IMG/VR virus record: IMGVR_UViG_3300036851_000192
Location: 1-39,145 of that record
Source of the DNA: a virus
Length of the DNA: 39,145 bases
Strand: one strand, 5' to 3'
The notes under the pieces are model-generated. The model was given only the letters and a program-made list of their open reading frames with translations. It had not been told where the DNA came from and did no database searches. This document shows, piece by piece, positions 7,460 to 14,863 of the stretch. Positions within the stretch are counted from its first letter, which is position 1, and every line of letters starts with the position of its first letter. The translations under genes and the position numbers were made by a program.

Positions 7460-8080
7460 TCAGGCTCCCGCCGGGCCGGCCGGCACTTTTCTCGGCGGGG
7501 AGACCCAGCCCATCTCGGTGAGCACCGAGCGCTCGAGCGCGCCGGCTTCGAGGCGCTTCATGGCCTCCGCGTAGGTCATCTCGCGCTTCGCGTTGACCGC
7601 GGCCTCGGGCGAGCGCTCGGGATCGCCCTTCACCTTCGAGGGCGGAACCTTGGGCTTCGGCTTTGCGATCTTGCGCGCCTGGCCTTTCGCCGCGAGGTCG
7701 ATCGCCTCGTCGACGTTCGACTCGCCGTGCTCGGTCGCCGGTGCGGTTGCTGGCTCGGCGGCGCCAGGCTGGCGCACGGTCTTCGGCTTCTTCGGGGGCA
7801 TGCTGGTCTCCCTCGTGTTGGTAGAGGCTGCGGGAATGCATTGAAAACCTGCCGCCGAGCGGTCGGGGTCGCTATTGCGCCTTTTCGATTCGAGCTCGTG
7901 CAGCTTCACCAGCGCCCGGCCGTATTCGAAGCCTGGCTCGGTGCCGTCGTTCCACCAGCGCTTGAGCGTCGAGGGCGGCGCGTTGATCGCCTGCGCGATG
8001 GCTTTCAGCTTCCAGCCCCAGCGGACCAGGTCGAGCAGGATCTGCTTGAAATCAACCGGTGCGTCGAGCTCGAGCAGCAT
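7460..8080 (-). CDS. HTH-domain protein continuous with a basic Pro/Lys/Ala-rich protein
   Basis: This is one open frame of 206 residues made of two parts. Residues about 10-62 form a small helix-turn-helix domain (IAQAINAPPSTLKRWW), as in 65-residue phage regulators of the Cro type. Residues 94-206 are rich in Lys, Pro and Ala and resemble small proteins lying before phage portal genes. Residue 94 is a Met at 7801 with an excellent GAGGGAGACC site, so a 113-residue product can be made independently. Whether the HTH part is truly fused, or two genes share one frame without a stop, cannot be settled here. The ATG at 8080 overlaps the preceding gene by 29 bases. Confidence 0.6.
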   Translation of the reverse strand: MLLELDAPVDFKQILLDLVRWGWKLKAIAQAINAPPSTLKRWWNDGTEPGFEYGRALVKLHELESKRRNSDPDRSAAGFQCIPAASTNTRETSMPPKKPKTVRQPGAAEPATAPATEHGESNVDEAIDLAAKGQARKIAKPKPKVPPSKVKGDPERSPEAAVNAKREMTYAEAMKRLEAGALERSVLTEMGWVSPPRKVPAGPAGA

Positions 8081-8336
8081 CGCGTCGGGGGTCGGGCACG
8101 AGGTAGCGCTCGCCGCCGTTTTTGCTTGTTAGGTGCCAGCCGTTGCAGTGATGGCACGGGTAGACCCAGAGGCGCTTTCCGTTGCCGCAGTTCTCCTCGA
8201 GCTCGATCATGCCGACGGCCTTCGCTTGGATCTCGTCCGAGAAGCGGCGCTTCTCCTGGCAGGTGTGGTCGGTGCGATAGCGCCGCGGCTTTCCCCGGTC
8301 GCGCCACCTGTTGCGGCCGTGGGTGATCTCGGCCAT
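8052..8336 (-). CDS. Small basic protein with zinc-ribbon-like cysteines
   Basis: The 94-residue protein is not assigned a function. It has an early basic region (RNRWRDRGKPRRYR), then a TCQEKRRF cysteine and a WVYPCHHCNGWHLT motif, a metal-binding pattern seen in many uncharacterised phage proteins located near RusA. The ATG at 8336 overlaps the upstream stop by one base. An in-frame extension up to 8513 is antisense-like and rejected. Confidence 0.65.
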   Translation of the reverse strand: MAEITHGRNRWRDRGKPRRYRTDHTCQEKRRFSDEIQAKAVGMIELEENCGNGKRLWVYPCHHCNGWHLTSKNGGERYLVPDPRRDAARARRTG

Positions 8337-8536
8337 CACGCCGGGCTCGCTTTCCGCTTCTCGCGAGCCGCTCGAATAAAGGCGGCGTGGATCGCCTTGC
8401 CGATCGAGGCAAGCTGTCCGGTGTCGGTGACGTGGTGAGCGCTCTCGAACTGCTCGCCGTCGATCTCGCACCTCACGACGAGCGCGTGCTTCCCGTGCTT
8501 CGGGTCGAACCATCCCGCGATGGCGAAGATTCTCAT
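8336..8536 (-). CDS. Small hypothetical protein
   Basis: The 66-residue protein begins MRIFAIAGWFDPKHGK and ends in a basic helix. No family is recognised. It is included because it overlaps the RusA-like gene by 4 bases (ATGA) and the following gene by one base, the coupling pattern seen throughout this arm. Confidence 0.6.
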   Translation of the reverse strand: MRIFAIAGWFDPKHGKHALVVRCEIDGEQFESAHHVTDTGQLASIGKAIHAAFIRAAREKRKASPA

Positions 8537-8961
8537 GCTGTCGCCTGCGCGAAGAGCGGGCCCGGCTCGGTCACCCATTCGGTCACCTCGACGATGAGGG
8601 CGCCGTTTTCGACCGCGTCGCCGTACCTGACGCGCAGGTCCTGCACCTGCTTGTCGTTCTCGTACACGATGCCCTGCAGCGCATCCTCGGCGACCTTCAC
8701 GCAGTTGGTGAGGTCGAGCACGGTGCCGCTCGCGCTGCCGTCTTTGTTCATGCGCGGGCAGAGCGTGAGCACGAGCGCCATCGCGCGCTGACTCGGGCGA
8801 CAGCCGGCGCCCTTCGCGATCCAGCCAACCGCGCGCTTGTAGGCCTTCGCCTCGTCCGATGGCACGGTCACCGAGCGCGGCTTGCGCGTCGCCTTGTCGA
8901 TGTAGGCGAACGAGCGCCAGTAGCGGTTCGCGCTCACCGGGTAGGGAAGGACGAGCTTCAT
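8533..8961 (-). CDS. rusA: RusA-like Holliday junction resolvase
   Basis: The 142-residue protein has the RusA pattern: LPYPVSANRYWR at residues 5-16, LDLTN at 82-86, EDALQGIVYENDKQV at 92-106. RusA resolves four-way DNA junctions and in phages processes recombination intermediates before packaging. E. coli RusA uses three aspartates, two of them in a DLDN motif; here the second is Thr85 (DLTN), while Asp83 and Asp93 remain. Neighbours (NinB-like, replication proteins) fit a recombination module. The ATG at 8961 overlaps the preceding gene by 4 bases. Confidence 0.85.
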   Translation of the reverse strand: MKLVLPYPVSANRYWRSFAYIDKATRKPRSVTVPSDEAKAYKRAVGWIAKGAGCRPSQRAMALVLTLCPRMNKDGSASGTVLDLTNCVKVAEDALQGIVYENDKQVQDLRVRYGDAVENGALIVEVTEWVTEPGPLFAQATA

Positions 8962-9107
8962 CCGTGCGGCCAGTCCTTCCAGCCGGCGGCGCGCGATGCG
9001 AACAGCGTCACCGCCATGCTTGCCAGCATCAGCGCGGCGAGCACGAACGTCGTGCCGAGCGACACGATCAGCAGCAGGTAAGCGGGCGCGCGCCAGATGT
9101 GCTTCAT
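8958..9107 (-). CDS. Single-pass small membrane protein
   Basis: The 49-residue protein has one long hydrophobic segment (about residues 9-38) after a short basic start MKHIWRAP, and ends KDWPHG. Function unknown. It overlaps RusA-like by 4 bases and the gene before it by 4 bases. Small membrane proteins inside phage replication modules are often exclusion or host-takeover factors, but nothing here shows that. Confidence 0.6.
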   Translation of the reverse strand: MKHIWRAPAYLLLIVSLGTTFVLAALMLASMAVTLFASRAAGWKDWPHG

Positions 9108-9274
9108 CGGTTCGGCTTCCGCAGTTGCACGCCGCTCGCCGAGCGCCGCAGTCTTGCCTTGCGCCGAGTCCAGATCGCTGGCGGCACCCAGTCTCCGGTC
9201 GCTTGCCCTGCGAGAAAGCCGCGCACCAGCTTGCGGCGCGCGTGCTCGCGGTCCCAGTTGCGCGCTCTGCTCAT
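9104..9274 (-). CDS. Small basic hypothetical protein
   Basis: The 56-residue, Arg/Lys-rich protein starts MSRARNWDREHARRK. It has no recognised domain; the charge suggests nucleic-acid contact. ATGA overlaps on both sides support expression. Confidence 0.5.
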   Translation of the reverse strand: MSRARNWDREHARRKLVRGFLAGQATGDWVPPAIWTRRKARLRRSASGVQLRKPNR

Positions 9275-9648
9275 TCGAGCTCGCAGCCCATGTTCGCCGC
9301 CCGGGCCTGAACCCAGGTGATGTATTCGGCCATCTCGGGGCGCGTGAGGTCCGACGTGCGCCGCGCCGGCCGCTCGAAGAGAAGCGCCCCGCGCACCCGC
9401 ACCTCCTTCGTGCCGAAGCGCCCGGCGAGCAGGATCTCGTGAAGCTCGTCCGGGTCGTGGCCGCTGAAGCGCGCGAGCTCGTCCTCCATTGCCCGCAGCT
9501 TTCGGCGCTGCGCATCGGTGTGATGCGGGTTGATCGGCTCGAGCGTCATCACGTAGCTGCGCTTCGGGCCGAAGGTCAGCTGCTTGAGCGCGGCGATCGC
9601 GCGCAGCACCTGCACACCCGAGCCGATGAAGTAGGTCTGCGACTTCAC
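9271..9648 (-). CDS. Putative NinB-like recombination protein
   Basis: The 125-residue protein starts at a GTG (9648) after an AAAGG site. Its layout matches the lambda NinB/Orf family: an N-terminal beta region with KRSYVMTLEPIN, a central helical segment (RRKLRAMEDELARF), and a C-terminal TSDLTRPEMAEYITWV helix at about residues 98-113, which is the most family-like part. NinB binds single-stranded DNA and SSB and helps load recombination functions. Proximity to RusA-like fits a nin-type region. The call rests on pattern only. Confidence 0.55.
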   Translation of the reverse strand: MKSQTYFIGSGVQVLRAIAALKQLTFGPKRSYVMTLEPINPHHTDAQRRKLRAMEDELARFSGHDPDELHEILLAGRFGTKEVRVRGALLFERPARRTSDLTRPEMAEYITWVQARAANMGCELE

Positions 9649-9659
9649 GGCTTGAGCCT

Positions 9660-10277
9660 TTAGCGGAAGCGCCCGCGCCCATCCGAGCGATTGATCTCGA
9701 CGTCGCCCATCTCGGCGAGCAGCCGCGAGGTCGGATCGCCGGTTTTGGTCAGCGCCCGAATCTCGCTGCAGGTCATGCCATCGACCGGGGCCTTACGCAG
9801 CGCGCGCCGGATTTTCGCGGTGTCGCCCCTGCCGTCACCGACCAACAAGCGCCTCGTGCGGCGACGTCCCAGCGCTGGCCGCCAGCCACGGGGCGAAATC
9901 GTTTCGGCTGATTTACGAGAGCCGTGAGGCCGGCCGTAAGGTCCTGGCTCATCCTGGCACTCGTGCACGCGCACCGCGGCCCGAGCCCGCACCCGGTCGA
10001 GCGCCTCGCGCTGCTCGACGGTGACGAAGCCGGCGATCACCGCCGCACCCCCGCAACGCGCGCGCGAGGCCGAGAGAGCCCGGGCGTGTTCCGCCCATGC
10101 GTCGTTGACCTCGGCTTGATGCACCCGGTGAGAGGTCGCCGGCCCTGCTGCGATGGCGTCCATGTCGCGCTGCATCGACTCGAGCCGGGCGGCGTGATCA
10201 GGCTTCCCGAGCCACAGCAGTTTTGCTGCGACCCAGAGCGCCGCACCGCCGGAGCGTGCGCAGGTGTTCATGCTCAT
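9660..10277 (-). CDS. Hypothetical protein with C-terminal winged-helix-like segment
   Basis: The 205-residue frame is not recognised. Residues 1-90 are helical and alanine-rich; residues about 100-145 are Arg/Gly-rich and low in complexity. The last 50 residues (IRRALRKAP, MTCSEIRALTKTG, RLLAEMGDVE) look like a small winged helix of the kind found at the end of phage replication or regulatory proteins. The ATG at 10277 overlaps the preceding gene by 4 bases; a second ATG at 10271 is possible. The middle could hide a frame error or a second start. Confidence 0.5.
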   Translation of the reverse strand: MSMNTCARSGGAALWVAAKLLWLGKPDHAARLESMQRDMDAIAAGPATSHRVHQAEVNDAWAEHARALSASRARCGGAAVIAGFVTVEQREALDRVRARAAVRVHECQDEPGPYGRPHGSRKSAETISPRGWRPALGRRRTRRLLVGDGRGDTAKIRRALRKAPVDGMTCSEIRALTKTGDPTSRLLAEMGDVEINRSDGRGRFR

Positions 10278-10849
10278 GCTGCCTCCGTGTCGACGTTGCG
10301 CCGAACCACGCCCTGCGCGGCCAGCGCCGCCTCAATGCGTTCACGCTCGGCTTTTCGCGCCGCTTCCATCGCCCCGCGCCGCGCCTCGCGCTGATCGAGC
10401 GGAATCAGCTTGCGGTGCTCGTCGATCACGCCGAGGTAAAAGAGACGCTCAAGCACCTTGCGGTCGTCTGCCCCATCCGCGAGCACCAGGTAGTCGATCG
10501 TTTTCTGCGTCATCGCGCGCGCCCAGCGCTCAAACGAAGGCACGCCGCGGCCGAAGTTGCGCAGCTGCTGCTTGCAATACGCCCGGCGCTGCTCGACGGT
10601 GTCGAGGCCCTTCGATCGGCAGAACGCCTCGGCCTGTTCGTGCCGGATTCGGTCTTCGCATCCGCGGCAAAGGTTCTTGCCGTCGACGCGGTTGAACGCC
10701 GGCTGCTCGCACCCGACCGTGTCGCAATGAACGATCGGCCGGGCTGCTGCTTCCGAGCGCTCGGCAGGCATCACCCAGCCGCACCGGCACTTCGTGCGGT
10801 CTTTCCCGAGCGGGGTCGAGCAATCGGGGCAATGCGAGAAGGCGGTCAT
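10274..10849 (-). CDS. Zinc-ribbon protein, possibly replication associated
   Basis: The 191-residue protein begins with a compact zinc ribbon (CPDCSTPLGKDRTKCRCGW, residues 7-25). A second cysteine cluster, CDTVGCEQPAF then LCRGCEDRIRH, follows at about 42-70. The rest is helical and charged. It follows the YdaU/DUF1376-type replication gene with an ATGA overlap, so a role in DNA replication or transcription is plausible but unproven. The longer in-frame start at 10966 lies inside the upstream gene and is rejected. Confidence 0.6.
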   Translation of the reverse strand: MTAFSHCPDCSTPLGKDRTKCRCGWVMPAERSEAAARPIVHCDTVGCEQPAFNRVDGKNLCRGCEDRIRHEQAEAFCRSKGLDTVEQRRAYCKQQLRNFGRGVPSFERWARAMTQKTIDYLVLADGADDRKVLERLFYLGVIDEHRKLIPLDQREARRGAMEAARKAERERIEAALAAQGVVRRNVDTEAA

Positions 10850-11613
10850 TGCACCGCCGCGGGCGGGAGCTCGCCCTGGTATTTCTGCCAGAAATTCTTC
10901 GGCCCGAAGAGCGTCGCCGGCCGCAGGTATTCCCCCATCCCCTCGCGACCGGCCCACTCTCGACACTTCTTCGCGATGATGGCCCGCATGTCGTCGGCGG
11001 TTCCGCCCTCGCGCAACCGAGCGACGATGAGGTCGATGTTCGCCTTCACCGGCTGGTAGTTCTTCCCGGCTTTTTCGTTCAGGAAGGCGAGGATCTCGAC
11101 GGCCTGGGCGCGCAGCAGCCTCGCCTTTTCGCTGTCGTGGCCGTTCAGACCCTGGCGCGCATCGTCTGGCGGCAGCCCGACATCGCCTTTGATCTTCTTT
11201 GGCTTTTGGCTGTTGGTTCTTGGTTCTTGGTTATTGGGAGCATTGCCTTCGCTATGCGAACGCATTGCGCCATCCGATGCCTTCGCATCACTTTCGGAGT
11301 GCCAGCGCTTTTCAGCTGAGCCTCTCGCCTTCTGCGACTTTTCCTGCGCCTTGGCGATCTCCTTGTCGGCCCGGGCGTTGTGCCAGCCGTCGGGGCCCTC
11401 GGTCCAAAACTCGCCGAGCACGACGTCGACCGCCATCCTCTCGGCGTGGGTTCGAGCTCGCACCAGCCGATAAATCGCCTGCTGGTCCAGCGGCAGCGGC
11501 CGCTCGGTCGCATAGGTCACGTCGAGCATCCGCCGATAGGCCGCGTCCTCGAGCATCGAAAGGTGCGCGGTGTCCTTTGCATAGTCCCCGATGTGATGCG
11601 GGTAGTAGTTCAT
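10846..11613 (-). CDS. YdaU/DUF1376-type replication-associated protein with Phg_2220 C-terminal domain
   Basis: The 255-residue protein starts MNYYPHHIGDYAKDTAHLS and continues AYRRMLDVTY, the DUF1376 (YdaU) signature of phage replication modules. Residues about 95-155 are a charged, low-complexity linker. The C-terminal 85 residues (ILAFLNEKAGKNYQPV, then YLRPATLFGPKNFWQKYQ) match the conserved phage replication C-terminal domain Phg_2220_C. Such proteins act at the phage origin, much like lambda O; no helicase gene is present, so host helicase recruitment is likely. The ATG at 11613 has an AAGGG site and overlaps the dam stop. Confidence 0.82.
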   Translation of the reverse strand: MNYYPHHIGDYAKDTAHLSMLEDAAYRRMLDVTYATERPLPLDQQAIYRLVRARTHAERMAVDVVLGEFWTEGPDGWHNARADKEIAKAQEKSQKARGSAEKRWHSESDAKASDGAMRSHSEGNAPNNQEPRTNSQKPKKIKGDVGLPPDDARQGLNGHDSEKARLLRAQAVEILAFLNEKAGKNYQPVKANIDLIVARLREGGTADDMRAIIAKKCREWAGREGMGEYLRPATLFGPKNFWQKYQGELPPAAVQ

Positions 11614-12476
11614 GCGGCCCTTCCCTCCGCGGCGCGCGCCTTCGCCAATGCATTAGCAGCGGCGGCGTTGAGCCAGAGCACCTCGGTTCGGGGTCTTGCC
11701 CCGTCGGCCATGTGCGGTCGCTCGTGGCGCTCCCAGTCGTGGAAGAGCTCGCGGTCGTAAAGGTCGCAGGCGTACCCAGACAAGACGACCATCCCCCTGC
11801 CGGCGCGCAGCGCGCCGGCGAGCCGCCTGTGATCTTCGTCCGACATCTCGTGCCGGTAGGCGCGGTGCGTTCCGCCAGCGTCGAAGCCGCGGGTCGCGTG
11901 CACGTAAGGCGGGTCGACGTAGTGAAGCGTGTCCGCGGCGTCGTGCATGCGGATGACGTCGAGGGCTGATCGGTTCTCGATGATCACCCCGCGCAGACGG
12001 TCGATGATCTGAGGCAGCGCGTCGGGGTAATTGCGCCAGTCGCCGGCCGGGATGCTGCCGCGATTCTTCTTCGAATACGTCCGAAATCCCGTGCGCTGCG
12101 GACTCTGATCACGGTTGGGCCTGGTGAGGTTGCCGCCGAAGCCCATCAGGCTCCGCATCACCGTGCGCCGAGCGCGCTCTATGGGGTCTTCGGCGAAAAG
12201 GAAACTTTGATGGAACTCCTCTCGGGAGAACGGGGTGAGCTCGATCGCGCGCACGAGCTCGTCGCCACGGTCGCGCAGCACGCGGAACAGATTCACGATC
12301 TCCCCGTCGAGGTCGTTGTAAACCTCTGCGCATGCCTTGGGCTTTCGCATCAGCACCGACGCGGCGCCGCCGTAGGGCTCGACGTAGGCGCGGTGCTCTG
12401 GGAAGAAGCCGATGATCCAGGGCGCGAGCCGCCACTTCCCGCCGTGGTATCGCAGCACCGGGCGCGTCGGCGTCAC
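11610..12476 (-). CDS. dam: D12-class N6-adenine DNA methyltransferase
   Basis: The 288-residue protein has D12-class motifs in order: YHGGKWRLAPW (residues 10-20), VEPYGGAASVLMRK (motif I, 32-45), and the catalytic VDPPY (187-191). It transfers methyl groups from AdoMet to adenine in DNA, probably protecting phage DNA from host restriction. The GTG at 12476 overlaps the TGA that ends the restored frame of the upstream gene (GTGA). It is preferred over the 16-residue-longer ATG at 12524, whose extra residues are the antiparallel tail of that gene. Target sequence unknown. Confidence 0.88.
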   Translation of the reverse strand: MTPTRPVLRYHGGKWRLAPWIIGFFPEHRAYVEPYGGAASVLMRKPKACAEVYNDLDGEIVNLFRVLRDRGDELVRAIELTPFSREEFHQSFLFAEDPIERARRTVMRSLMGFGGNLTRPNRDQSPQRTGFRTYSKKNRGSIPAGDWRNYPDALPQIIDRLRGVIIENRSALDVIRMHDAADTLHYVDPPYVHATRGFDAGGTHRAYRHEMSDEDHRRLAGALRAGRGMVVLSGYACDLYDRELFHDWERHERPHMADGARPRTEVLWLNAAAANALAKARAAEGRAA

Positions 12477-12936
12477 GGCAGACGCTCCAAGATCACGAGA
12501 CGACGCTTCTTCGTCACGCCGCACCTACGCCAGCCGGCCATGAGGAAGCAGTACCCGGGGTTCGTGCTGCGCACCTTGCGCGGGTCGACGTAGGTGTAAT
12601 GGCGCTCACCCGGCCAGCGCCGCCAGGCGAACTCATCAGCCGCCCGAATGAGAATGCTGCTTTGCGGCGTACCCCCCCCTCGTTCCGAAACACGGCGCAG
12701 TTGATGCCGCGCTGGCCGTTATCGCTTTTGAACTTGCGCCACACGAAGAGCGCCCGCGCGTCGGGTGTGAGCAGAACCATCTTTCCGCCCGGGCCGACGA
12801 ACTGATCGACCTTGCGGCAATGCGCGCGCTGGCTGCTGTAGTGGCGGTCGAAGATCGCGAGCCCGGTCGGGTTGCCGTCGCGCACCTCGATCCAGGTCGC
12901 CCCGCCGATGAGGAACGGCTGCTCGGCGAGCATCAC
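12473..12936 (-). pseudogene. Conserved phage protein, frame broken in an 8-G tract
   Basis: The gene starts at GTG 12936 (or ATG 12933), overlapping the dcm stop, and reads well for about 85 residues (WIEVRDGNPTGLAIFDRHY, then LFVWRKFKSDNG and INCAVFRNEG). At a run of eight G (12672-12679) the frame fails; the same frame then gives low-complexity sequence to 12514. Reading the -1 frame after the run restores a natural continuation (SSILIRAADEFAWRRWPGER, YTYVDPRKVRSTNPGYCF, WRRCGVTKKRRLVILERLP). This ends at a TGA overlapping the dam GTG. The family recurs in phages; function unknown. Homopolymer error, phase variation and programmed slippage are all possible. Confidence 0.75.
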
Positions 12937-14585
12937 GCAGCGACCTCGATCACGCGATCTTCGAACTGAGCGCGGGCGATGGCCGCTGCGATGGGCGGGC
13001 AGACGCTGTTTCCGACCATGCGGACCTGGGCTTCTTTCGGCAGCGGGCGACCGTCGACCTCGACGTCGATCAGGTACTCATCGGGAAAGCCTTGCGCCCG
13101 GTAGAGCTCGCGCGGCGCGAGCATGCGCATGCCGATGTCGGCGATCACGTATGGCTCGCCGTGCACGGTGACGAGGCCGAAGCGGTCGGCGCCGGTCACC
13201 GTGCGCATCGGCACGTCGAGCGCTACCGCATCGTTCGAGCCGTAATACTTCACCATGAAGGCGCGGATCTCGGCCTGATGATTGCCCTGCGCCATCACCG
13301 CCGGCATCGGCCGGAAGAGGTCGCCCTGGCCGCCGTTCGTGTTCGAGGTGTAGAAGTTCGACAGGTGCGACACGACGAGCGCGTTGTGATCGCGCGCGGT
13401 CACTGTGTCGATCGGCTGCGCGAGCTTCGAGCCCGGGGTCTCGTGCCCGCCGTAGTGCTTCGCCATGAACGCGGCGACCAGCTGCGCCCCGTTCTGTGTC
13501 GGCACGATCGTCGGCATGGGCCGCTCGATCGAGATCGCCCGCGGCGCCTGGCCTTCGCGCTCGCCGTAGCGGGAGGTGAAGAAGGGCGCGAGCAGCAGGT
13601 GCTCGGCCTTCGAGGTGATCGTCGAGAGCGGCGCGCGGGCGTGCTGGCAATAGCGGCCGTTGCCGCCCGTCTGCCCGATGCGCGCGATGTAGGGCGTCAC
13701 GAGGGCGCGGTCGCCACGGTTCGCGCCGGTAATCGTGCGCATGGGCTCGTCGATGCCCCAGACGCGCGGCTCGGCGCCGTGCATCACGGGCACGATGAAG
13801 GGCTCGGGATTCTCGATCACGAACTTGCGCATGCCGCGGGCGATTCGCCTCATCGTGTTCTCCGCGAGCGGCCGCTTCACGCCGTAGCGCTTCGCCTGGT
13901 CGCGCGTGAGGAAGATCGAGTAGGTCGGCAGGGACCAGGTGATGCATTCCGCCGCGGTGCGGTGAGGGGTGAGGCCGCGGCCATGCGTGGGCGTCGGCCA
14001 CACGATCGGCTGTCCGTCGCAGCGCGCCACGAGGAAGAGCCGGTTACGGGTCGTCGGCGCGCCGTAGTCGCACGCGGCGAGCTCGCGCCACTCGACGCTG
14101 TAGCCGAGGGCCTTCAGCTTCCCGACCCAGATCCTGAACGTGAACCCGGTGCGCTCCGGGCATGGCTTGCCGTTCGGCAGGAGCGGGCCCCAGTCTTCGA
14201 ACTCCTCAACGTTCTCGAGGATGATCACGCGCGGGCGCACCGCCTTCGCCCAGCGCACGACTACCCAGGCGAGGCCCCGGATCTTCTTGTCGACGGGCTT
14301 GCCGCCTTTGGCCTTGCTGAAGTGCTTGCAATCGGGCGACGCCCAGAGGAGCCCGGGGCGCGACCGGCATGCCTTGCGCGGGTCGACCTTCCAGACGTCC
14401 TCGCAGTAGTGCTTCGTGGCGGGGTGATTCGCCTGGTGCAGCGCGATCGCCTCGCGGTCGTGATTGATCGCGACGTCGGGCGAGCGCCCGAGGCCATGCT
14501 CGATTCCGAGGGAGGCCCCTCCCCCTCCGGCGAACGAGTCGACTATGAGCTCGTCCTGGTACAGCCGAAGCGCTGGTGCGCGCAT
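12933..14585 (-). CDS. dcm: DNA cytosine-C5 methyltransferase with repeated target-recognition region
   Basis: The 550-residue protein shows C5-methyltransferase motifs: motif I VDSFAGGGGASLGIE (15-29), catalytic Cys86 in SPDCKHFSKAKGG (a PDC variant of the usual PPCQ), ENVEEF (124-129), TTRNRLFLVA (178-187) and a C-terminal MVGNSVCPP. Residues about 281-475, the presumed target-recognition region, contain six imperfect repeats of P-x-x-T-I/V-T followed by a Leu/Val-rich strand. It methylates cytosine at an unknown site, probably against restriction. It is the third gene after the minus promoter, so expression begins early in lytic growth. The ATG at 14585 follows a G-rich site. Confidence 0.9.
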   Translation of the reverse strand: MRAPALRLYQDELIVDSFAGGGGASLGIEHGLGRSPDVAINHDREAIALHQANHPATKHYCEDVWKVDPRKACRSRPGLLWASPDCKHFSKAKGGKPVDKKIRGLAWVVVRWAKAVRPRVIILENVEEFEDWGPLLPNGKPCPERTGFTFRIWVGKLKALGYSVEWRELAACDYGAPTTRNRLFLVARCDGQPIVWPTPTHGRGLTPHRTAAECITWSLPTYSIFLTRDQAKRYGVKRPLAENTMRRIARGMRKFVIENPEPFIVPVMHGAEPRVWGIDEPMRTITGANRGDRALVTPYIARIGQTGGNGRYCQHARAPLSTITSKAEHLLLAPFFTSRYGEREGQAPRAISIERPMPTIVPTQNGAQLVAAFMAKHYGGHETPGSKLAQPIDTVTARDHNALVVSHLSNFYTSNTNGGQGDLFRPMPAVMAQGNHQAEIRAFMVKYYGSNDAVALDVPMRTVTGADRFGLVTVHGEPYVIADIGMRMLAPRELYRAQGFPDEYLIDVEVDGRPLPKEAQVRMVGNSVCPPIAAAIARAQFEDRVIEVAA

Positions 14586-14604
14586 TCGCCCCGCCCCCGT
14601 TCTC

Positions 14605-14630
14605 GCGGGCCTAGGCCCGCTCTTGTTTTG
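14605..14630 (+). terminator. Perfect 16-bp palindrome with T-rich tail upstream of dcm
   Basis: GCGGGCCTAGGCCCGC (14605-14620) is a perfect palindrome, followed on the plus strand by TCTTGTTTT. It resembles an intrinsic terminator for plus-strand (antisense) transcription and lies in the 71-base gap between the RHH gene and dcm. On the minus strand it is a dyad in the dcm leader. Which role it has is not clear. Confidence 0.4.
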
Positions 14631-14656
14631 CTGCCCCTACCGCTTTTTGACGCTGC

Positions 14657-14863
14657 TTACCGCTCGTTCCCGCTTCTTGTCGCCCGCAACAGCCGCTCGG
14701 CCATTACCTTGATCGCGTGACTTTTTCCGAGCAGCGCTTCCGCCAAGAGCACCCGGCCGGCTTCGCCGAGGTTGCCCTGGTGATGAACCTTCGCCACGAT
14801 CACGAGCGCCCGATAGGCCTCGTCGTTGAGCCTCACCTGTACCGGCTTGAGCTCGAGGCTCAC
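14657..14863 (-). CDS. Ribbon-helix-helix-like small protein
   Basis: The 68-residue protein begins with a short strand (KPVQVRLNDEAYRALVIVAK), followed by two helices, the layout of Arc/MetJ-type ribbon-helix-helix DNA-binding proteins. The GTG at 14863 overlaps the TGA of the Cro-like gene (GTGA), so the two regulators are coupled. It could be a second early regulator. A longer frame start at 14914 lies inside the Cro-like gene and is not preferred. Confidence 0.6.
   Translation of the reverse strand: MSLELKPVQVRLNDEAYRALVIVAKVHHQGNLGEAGRVLLAEALLGKSHAIKVMAERLLRATRSGNER

Noticed and set aside
12514-12672. C-terminal frame of the broken gene as read without a shift
   Set aside because: Low-complexity Ala/Arg/Thr/Ser sequence, whereas the -1 frame gives a natural protein ending in an overlap with dam.
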